The translations under genes and the position numbers were made by a program. A model generated the notes under the pieces. That model did no database searches and had not been told where the DNA came from. It saw only the letters and a program-made list of their open reading frames with translations. A DNA stretch of 10,468 nucleotides from Phycisphaerales bacterium (lineage in GTDB: Bacteria; Planctomycetota; Phycisphaerae; SM23-33), in the NCBI GenBank assembly GCA_003485185.1, contig DNAS01000179.1, positions 28,494-38,961 on the forward strand, in the 5' to 3' direction. Positions 6,974-10,468 of this stretch are shown piece after piece (positions within the stretch are counted from its first letter, which is position 1; each line of letters starts with the position of its first letter).

Positions 6974-8116
6974 CTATCCTCCGATGCGACGGAAACGGTG
7001 TCGGAACTCGGTAGGCGTCATTCCCATTTCCTCGCGGAAGGCGGTGCTGAGGTGCCCGGCCTGGGTGAACCCCGCCTGTTGGGCCACTTCCGAGATGGGA
7101 ATGTTCGTGCCCACCAGCAATTCCTTGGCGCGGCTGAGATGGGCCATGCGAATTTCCTGGGCGGGGGTCCGATTCAGCACCCGGAGGAACCGGCGTTCGA
7201 GCGATCGGCGAGAGACCAGCACATTCTCCAGCACGTCGCTGACCTGGATTGGCTGGTTGCTATGGGCACGGATATAGAGGACCGCCTGCGAGACGATGGG
7301 GTCGTCAATGGCAAGGATGTCCGAGGATCGGCGGGTGAAAATCCCCTGCGGGGGCACAAGCACTTTTTCGGGCGAACGTTTCCCGGCCATCCGCCGATCC
7401 AGCAGGCGGGCGGCTTCCCATCCGATCTGTTCTCCGGCCTGGATGACGCTCGACAAGGGAGGCATGGACGATTCGCACACCAGTTCGTCGTTGTCCACGC
7501 CCACGACGGCCACCTTCTCGGGCACGTTCAATCCGATCTCGCGGCAGATCTGGATCGCGCACTGTCCGCGATTGTCCGAGGTGGCCATCAGGCCCACGGG
7601 CTTGGGCAGCGCCTCCAGCCAGGCCGCCAGCCGATCCCGCATGGGGATTGTGGTCCGACCGACGTCTTCCTGCTCAAAGACGTGACAGGCAAACCCGTGC
7701 ACGTTGAGCGTCTGGGTAAAACCCTTGCATCGCCAGAGGGAAAAGTCTTCGCCGCGGCTGTCGCCGAGATAGGCAAAGCTCTGGAAGTTGCGTTCCAGGA
7801 AATGTTCCGCGACCAGTTTTCCGATGGCCTCGTCGTCACTGGCGACATAGGGCAGCTTTCCGACCGGCCCGTGCCCGCTGACGGTCACCACCGGCGCATG
7901 GAGACCCTGGAGAAACTCATCCGACGGGTCGCCGGGATGGGCGATCAAGCCATCCCAGACGGTCGAAGGAGAGGAGACGAACTCCTCGTCCGGGCCCGAG
8001 AGGTAGTATTCCCAGTTCTTGGCTTCCCGCGCATACCGCGCGATCCCGCGAATGATCTCCGTATGCAGGCTGCGGCGATATCCGATGAGGATGGCCACCC
8101 GGTATTTTTTTCCCAT
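6974..8116 (-). CDS. XylR-like regulator: LacI-type sugar-sensing domain with C-terminal AraC HTH
   Basis: A 380-residue cytoplasmic transcription factor with the architecture of E. coli XylR. Residues 5-268 form a LacI/periplasmic-binding-type sensor (MGKKYRVAILIG; GLMATSDNRGQCAIQICREIG around 175-195; VAVVGVDNDELVCESSMPPLSSV at 202-224 is the LacI-type signature). Residues 276-377 form an AraC DNA-binding domain, with first HTH near 290-311 and second near 338-361 ending GMTPTEFRHRFR. Start ATG 8116 is chosen because homologues begin just before the first beta-strand; the frame runs open to 8248 but the extra 44 residues are unlike the family and cover the AT-rich control region. The Shine-Dalgarno is poor. 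It is the first gene of the minus-strand operon and probably activates it, and itself, in response to a sugar. The ligand is unknown. Confidence 0.92.
   Translation of the reverse strand: MGKKYRVAILIGYRRSLHTEIIRGIARYAREAKNWEYYLSGPDEEFVSSPSTVWDGLIAHPGDPSDEFLQGLHAPVVTVSGHGPVGKLPYVASDDEAIGKLVAEHFLERNFQSFAYLGDSRGEDFSLWRCKGFTQTLNVHGFACHVFEQEDVGRTTIPMRDRLAAWLEALPKPVGLMATSDNRGQCAIQICREIGLNVPEKVAVVGVDNDELVCESSMPPLSSVIQAGEQIGWEAARLLDRRMAGKRSPEKVLVPPQGIFTRRSSDILAIDDPIVSQAVLYIRAHSNQPIQVSDVLENVLVSRRSLERRFLRVLNRTPAQEIRMAHLSRAKELLVGTNIPISEVAQQAGFTQAGHLSTAFREEMGMTPTEFRHRFRRIGG
6978..6982 (-). promoter_or_regulatory. Shine-Dalgarno of the DegT aminotransferase gene, inside the regulator's last codons
   Basis: Minus-strand GGAGG lies 7 nt before ATG 6970 and is embedded in the final codons of the XylR-like regulator gene (stop TAG 6976-6974). 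This supports the chosen start and suggests that translation of the two genes is linked. Confidence 0.7.
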
Positions 8117-8199
8117 GACGGAATCCCGGAAAGCAGGATGCGCCCTGCTTTCTCCCGATGATACGGCGCGAAAGCCTGCGTCGCAAGTAGATAAACAAA

Positions 8200-8209
8200 T
8201 TTGCGCAAA
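8200..8209. promoter_or_regulatory. Perfect 10-bp palindrome TTTGCGCAAA, operator candidate
   Basis: A perfect dyad about 84 bp upstream of the XylR-like start codon, located between weak -35 and -10 candidates for the minus-strand operon. Short GC-centred palindromes of this kind are typical of LacI-type operators, but neither flanking regulator has a LacI-type HTH, so the binding partner is uncertain. It could be chance. Confidence 0.35.
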
Positions 8210-8235
8210 ACTGCCATAGCGGTTTTTGAGGGGCA

Positions 8236-8244
8236 TGGTATAAT
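8236..8244 (+). promoter_or_regulatory. Extended -10 promoter element (TGGTATAAT) for the AraR-like regulator
   Basis: TG-n-TATAAT is a perfect consensus -10 with the extended TG motif; no -35 match lies 16-18 nt upstream, which extended -10 promoters tolerate. Transcription would begin near 8250-8253 and give a leader of about 115-120 nt before ATG 8370. The element overlaps the left arm of the dyad at 8240-8267, so a bound protein would block it. Confidence 0.5.
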
Positions 8245-8267
8245 CCACAGTCGAAATTTTGGATTAT
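8240..8267. promoter_or_regulatory. 28-bp inverted repeat overlapping the -10 element, operator candidate
   Basis: Arms ATAATCCA (8240-8247) and TGGATTAT (8260-8267) are exact reverse complements separated by 12 nt. The centre falls at the expected transcription start of the plus-strand promoter, a classic repressor position. A site centred there could also affect the minus-strand promoter to its left. Which regulator binds is unknown. Confidence 0.5.
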
Positions 8268-8321
8268 TTCACTTGATTATGGCAAATTAACTGGAATAAG
8301 ACACGTGTGATGGTAATATTT

Positions 8322-8354
8322 ATGCATTCATAACAAGCATGTTTATGAATGCAT
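8322..8354. promoter_or_regulatory. 12-bp inverted repeat with 9-nt spacer, probable operator of the AraR-like gene
   Basis: Left arm ATGCATTCATAA (8322-8333) and right arm TTATGAATGCAT (8343-8354) are perfect reverse complements around CAAGCATGT. Each arm contains the self-palindromic ATGCAT. The site ends 15 nt before ATG 8370 and would cover the alternative ATG at 8349. The size and symmetry suit a dimeric GntR-type winged-helix protein, so autoregulation by the gene immediately downstream is the simplest reading. As RNA it could also fold into a 12-bp hairpin in the leader and hinder translation. Confidence 0.6.
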
Positions 8355-8369
8355 TACCGGGTGCGGCCC

Positions 8370-9479
8370 ATGCCCACAAAACTGGTCGGGACAAAACATC
8401 ACCAGGTGGCACAACTCCTGCGGAAGCATATCGCCCAGCTTCCTCCGGGGGGCAAGGTTCCCACGTTTGCAGAATTGACCCGCCGCTTCGGCGCCAGCCG
8501 GACCACCATCGAAACGGCCCTGCAACGCCTGCGGAAAGACGGATTAATCTACCGCCCCGCCGGAAAACAACGACTGGTCGTTGCGGAACTGCACGACAAG
8601 GCTGCCGGAAGCATTGCCCTGCTCCGTCCGGATTATCCTTCGCAGGATTATGACGCCATCTGCTGCGCCGTGGTGGAGGCGGGCAAGAAACGCGGGTGGG
8701 TGTTCGACCTTCTCAGCTACGGCGATCTCCGGGCCCTCGATCTCGAGCGCGCGTGGGGAAACAACGACGCGGCCCTGCTGCTGCCCAACTGCCAGGAATT
8801 CCCGCCCCACCTGGTTCGCGTGCTGTCCAATCCCCGCAAGCCGATCGTCCTGCTCCAGGAGCACTGGGTCGGGCGCGGCGTCTGCAACGTCTGTGTCGAC
8901 GACCGGATGGTGGGACGAATGGCCGTCGAGCACCTGATCTCGCTGGGTCATCGCCGCATTCTGATGTTGCTGGAGCAGCCTCACGTCTCCAGCGTCATGG
9001 AGCGGTACGAAGGCTGGCGCGAGGCGATGATCGGAATCGGCGAAACCGACCTTGAGTCGCTGCTGGTGGATTGCCAGGTGGAAAACGGCCAGCACCCCCT
9101 GACCGTTGCTTACGCGGGCATGAGCCGATGGATGGAGACCAACCGGACCAAGTTCACCGCAATCTTTTCGACCACCGAATACGGCGCGATTGCCGCCATT
9201 CGCACCCTCGACGAGCACGGGCTGAAGGTCCCGGACGACGTGAGCGTGATTTCCTTCGCGGGCAAGAGCAACCTGTGCGCGTTCATCCGCCCGCCATTGA
9301 CGGCCGTCGAGATCGACATGGAATCCTATGGGCGAGCGACCGCTGACGCGCTGAGCGAACTGCTGTCCCAGTCGTCGGCGTCCGCAGGCGAGATCAAGAT
9401 CAAGCCGGCTTTGTGGATGCGTCGCACCACAGGCCGCGCACCGGATCAGACCTCGCGGTCGAGATCCGACAACGAGTGA
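8370..9479 (+). CDS. AraR-like regulator: GntR winged HTH with LacI-type sugar-sensing domain
   Basis: A cytoplasmic transcription factor of about 369 residues built like Bacillus AraR. The N-terminal GntR winged helix covers roughly residues 8-72 (HHQVAQLLRKHI, GKVPTFAELTRRFGASRTTI, ALQRLRKDGLIYRPAGK). A LacI/periplasmic-binding-type sensor follows (about 80-352), with VCVDDRMVGRMAVEHLISLGHRRI near 174-197 and LKVPDDVSVISFAGKSN near 285-301, both standard landmarks. The start is uncertain: ATG 8349 and GTG 8361 are also in frame. I chose ATG 8370 because it leaves the 33-bp inverted repeat outside the gene; neither ATG has a good Shine-Dalgarno. It is divergent from the XylR-like gene and lies 88 nt upstream of the PEP-CTERM gene. 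It probably represses its own promoter and neighbours until a sugar binds. The ligand is unknown. Confidence 0.88.
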   Translation: MPTKLVGTKHHQVAQLLRKHIAQLPPGGKVPTFAELTRRFGASRTTIETALQRLRKDGLIYRPAGKQRLVVAELHDKAAGSIALLRPDYPSQDYDAICCAVVEAGKKRGWVFDLLSYGDLRALDLERAWGNNDAALLLPNCQEFPPHLVRVLSNPRKPIVLLQEHWVGRGVCNVCVDDRMVGRMAVEHLISLGHRRILMLLEQPHVSSVMERYEGWREAMIGIGETDLESLLVDCQVENGQHPLTVAYAGMSRWMETNRTKFTAIFSTTEYGAIAAIRTLDEHGLKVPDDVSVISFAGKSNLCAFIRPPLTAVEIDMESYGRATADALSELLSQSSASAGEIKIKPALWMRRTTGRAPDQTSRSRSDNE

Positions 9480-9553
9480 TTTCAAGGACAACCGGTGGGT
9501 CGGACAGTGAGCCGGCCCCAGTGACCAAGTGGCTGACAACGCAACTCTTTTAC
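9480..9553 (+). other. Short spacer between the AraR-like and PEP-CTERM genes
   Basis: No convincing promoter, terminator hairpin with U-tract or palindrome is visible here. The PEP-CTERM gene could therefore be read through from the regulator or use a promoter I do not recognise. Confidence 0.4.
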
Positions 9554-9560
9554 GAAGGAG
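9554..9560 (+). promoter_or_regulatory. Shine-Dalgarno fixing the PEP-CTERM protein start
   Basis: GAAGGAG lies 7 nt before ATG 9568. It decides against the longer in-frame ATG at 9529, whose extra residues (including four consecutive arginines) would precede an otherwise standard signal peptide. Confidence 0.8.
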
Positions 9561-9567
9561 AAGGGAC

Positions 9568-10290
9568 ATGAAAGGCAGGACGATTCTGACGGTTGTGGCG
9601 ATTGCGATGGTGATGGCGGCTCCGGCAATGGCGGGCACCATCTTTTCGGACACGTTCACCCTGAACGGGACAACCCGTACGGCCGGCACGTCGCTGAACG
9701 GCCTGACGACCGAAGTGGGCGGCCTGGCGTGGAAAGGTACCGACAAGCTGGGCGGCGACGCCAGCGACGGTTATGCCTGGTCGGCGGGCACAAACAACGC
9801 CTGGGGCTCGGTCGTCCTGGCTGCGGCGCCGACCAATACGATGACGCTGACGACCGTCATCAGCGGCATTGACACGGCCACCAACTGGGTGGGAATTGGG
9901 ATGGGCAATCAGGCGACGGATCGCATCAGTGGTGTCAGCAAGAGGGTGTGGCTCCTCGTTCGCTCAAGCTACATGCAGTTGTTTACGCCAGACGGCACCA
10001 ACCCCACGGCGGCAGGGATCGGCACCGCGGGCAACCACACGATCCAGTTCATCTACAATCCGACGGCCAGCACCGTCACGGTCACGGTCGACGGCGCGAC
10101 CCGCTTCAACACGGTGAGCATCAGCGGTTGGCAGTCCAGCGACAGCACCGTGGTTGGTTTCGGAAACAACGGTACTCTGGACATGCTGCACGTGACGGAA
10201 TTCTCGATGACGATGGTCCCCGAGCCCGCGACACTTGCGTTGCTCGGTATGGGCGGGCTGGCGCTGCTCCGTCGCAAGTTCCGCGGATAG
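9568..10290 (+). CDS. Secreted PEP-CTERM sorting-domain protein, beta-rich, function unknown
   Basis: A 240-residue exported protein. It starts with a Sec signal peptide (MKGRTILTVVAIAMVMA, predicted cleavage after APAMA, near residue 22) and ends with a PEP-CTERM sorting signal: VPEPATLALLGMGGLALL (217-234), a hydrophobic segment, then the basic tail RRKFRG. Known PEP-CTERM proteins are processed by an exosortase and placed on the cell surface or in the extracellular matrix. The mature part is rich in Thr, Ser, Gly and Asn, lacks cysteine, and opens with IFSDTFTLNGTT, as seen in concanavalin-like or LamG-like beta-sandwich proteins of planctomycetes; segment IQFIYNPTASTVTVTVDG near 160-177 also suits such a fold. 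No catalytic motif is recognisable. A carbohydrate-binding or surface role next to sugar regulators is plausible but unproven. No exosortase gene is in the window. Confidence 0.88.
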   Translation: MKGRTILTVVAIAMVMAAPAMAGTIFSDTFTLNGTTRTAGTSLNGLTTEVGGLAWKGTDKLGGDASDGYAWSAGTNNAWGSVVLAAAPTNTMTLTTVISGIDTATNWVGIGMGNQATDRISGVSKRVWLLVRSSYMQLFTPDGTNPTAAGIGTAGNHTIQFIYNPTASTVTVTVDGATRFNTVSISGWQSSDSTVVGFGNNGTLDMLHVTEFSMTMVPEPATLALLGMGGLALLRRKFRG

Positions 10291-10309
10291 GAAATTGGTT
10301 GTCTTGCTC

Positions 10310-10341
10310 AGTGGCGGCCGGTCTAGCGGTCGGCCGCCGCT
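10310..10341 (+). terminator. GC-rich hairpin after the PEP-CTERM gene, possible terminator without U-tract
   Basis: An 11-bp stem pairs AGTGGCGGCCG (10310-10320) with CGGCCGCCGCT (10331-10341), one pair being U-G, around a 10-nt loop, 19 nt after the PEP-CTERM stop. No run of T follows, so it is not a canonical intrinsic terminator; it may stop transcription inefficiently, protect the mRNA 3' end, or act with Rho. Confidence 0.4.
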
Positions 10342-10380
10342 ATGGGTTCCAACGGCTAACCCTTGCGCTGGAGACGTCGC

Positions 10381-10468
10381 ATGAACGGATGCGAATGCAA
10401 AGCCGAATCCACACGCGTGCCGGCCTCTCCCCGAACCCGTCGCGGGTTCATCTCTGTAGGGGCCGAAT
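10381..10468 (+). CDS. Start of a further gene with Tat-signal-like N-terminus (3' end outside window)
   Basis: The frame opens at ATG 10381 and stays open to the window end, 29 codons so far. GGAG at 10370-10373 lies 7 nt before the ATG, a good Shine-Dalgarno. The sequence includes PRTRRGFISVGA (residues 17-28), where T-R-R-G-F-I-S matches the twin-arginine motif S/T-R-R-x-F-L-K just before what may become a hydrophobic stretch. Planctomycetes export many enzymes, such as sulfatases and Gfo/Idh-type oxidoreductases, with such signals. The type II pseudopilin motif (GFTLIELL) was considered but does not fit. Too little is present to name a product, and even the reading frame is supported mainly by the ribosome binding site and the RR motif. 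Confidence 0.5.
   Translation, partial: MNGCECKAESTRVPASPRTRRGFISVGAE

Larger units (their letters stand above)
8117..8369. promoter_or_regulatory. Divergent intergenic control region between two sugar regulators
   Basis: This AT-rich segment in GC-rich surroundings separates the XylR-like gene (left, minus) from the AraR-like gene (right, plus) and must hold both promoters. It carries several palindromes, listed separately, plus a perfect 8-bp ACACGTGT at 8301-8308. For the minus strand a weak candidate promoter is ATGGCA (8217-8212) with TATCTA (8193-8188), 18-nt spacer; the TTTGCGCAAA palindrome falls in that spacer. For the plus strand see the extended -10 at 8236-8244. The dyads are seen directly; the protein assignments are inference. 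Confidence 0.65.

Noticed and set aside
5870..8161. A 763-codon open frame on the plus strand opposite the DegT and XylR-like genes
   Set aside because: It is antisense to two well-identified genes, spans their junction, and its translation is rich in Arg, Gly, His and Asp without any recognisable domain. GC-rich third codon positions create such long shadow frames.
8212..8224. Sigma-54 promoter reading of TGGCAG-TTTTGC on the minus strand
   Set aside because: The spacing between the GG and GC elements is too short for the -24/-12 consensus.
8117..8248. N-terminal extension of the XylR-like regulator to a start at 8248
   Set aside because: It would cover the AT-rich promoter and palindromes, and homologues begin just before the first strand at MGKKYRVAIL.
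8544..9746. A 400-codon minus-strand open frame opposite the AraR-like regulator
   Set aside because: It runs antisense through the regulator and into the PEP-CTERM gene start, with no domain and no plausible ribosome binding site recognised.
10433..10449. GAACCCG-TCG-CGGGTTC hairpin resembling a tRNA T-arm
   Set aside because: There is no acceptor, D or anticodon arm around it, and it lies in the coding start of the last gene, where it encodes part of the PRTRRGF segment.

Overview
The window is GC-rich bacterial DNA with tightly packed, mostly metabolic genes. It most likely comes from a PVC-group bacterium, probably a planctomycete (Phycisphaerae-like) or lentisphaeral/verrucomicrobial relative. 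The grounds are a PEP-CTERM protein ending in the VPEPATLALLG..GLALLRRK style common in those phyla, sugar-sensing regulators that join a LacI-type ligand domain to other DNA-binding domains, and unlinked enzyme families (Gfo/Idh/MocA, DegT, amidohydrolase 2, GH2) typical of their carbohydrate gene clusters. The taxon is an inference, not shown by a marker gene.

Left block (+ strand, 2-2791): the C-terminal end of a DeoR/GlpR-type regulator, then a class III PLP aminotransferase and a Gfo/Idh/MocA NAD(P)-dependent oxidoreductase. Gaps are short (32 and 10 nt), so this looks like one operon whose promoter lies left of the window.

Middle block (- strand, 8116 down to 2795): an XylR-like regulator (LacI-type sensor plus C-terminal AraC HTH), a DegT/DnrJ/EryC1/StrS aminotransferase, an amidohydrolase and a GH2 beta-mannosidase-like glycosidase. 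The first three are nearly fused (3-nt gap, then an ATGA overlap) and the GH2 follows after 49 nt with its own strong Shine-Dalgarno and a GTG start. This block converges on the left block with only 3 bp between stop codons.

Control region (8117-8369): an AT-rich divergent intergenic segment with an extended -10 element and several palindromes, including a 12-bp inverted repeat with 9-nt spacer just before the next gene.

Right block (+ strand, 8370-10468): an AraR-like regulator (GntR HTH plus LacI-type sensor), a secreted PEP-CTERM protein with its own Shine-Dalgarno, a GC-rich hairpin, and the first codons of another gene with a Tat-signal-like RR motif, cut by the window end.

Taken together, the enzymes fit uptake-linked breakdown or remodelling of a glycan-derived sugar or cyclitol: a glycosidase releases it, an oxidoreductase makes a keto form, and two PLP enzymes plus an amidohydrolase handle amino or carboxyl/lactone intermediates. 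That pathway is inference only. No transporter, CRISPR, mobile element, tRNA or rRNA was seen.
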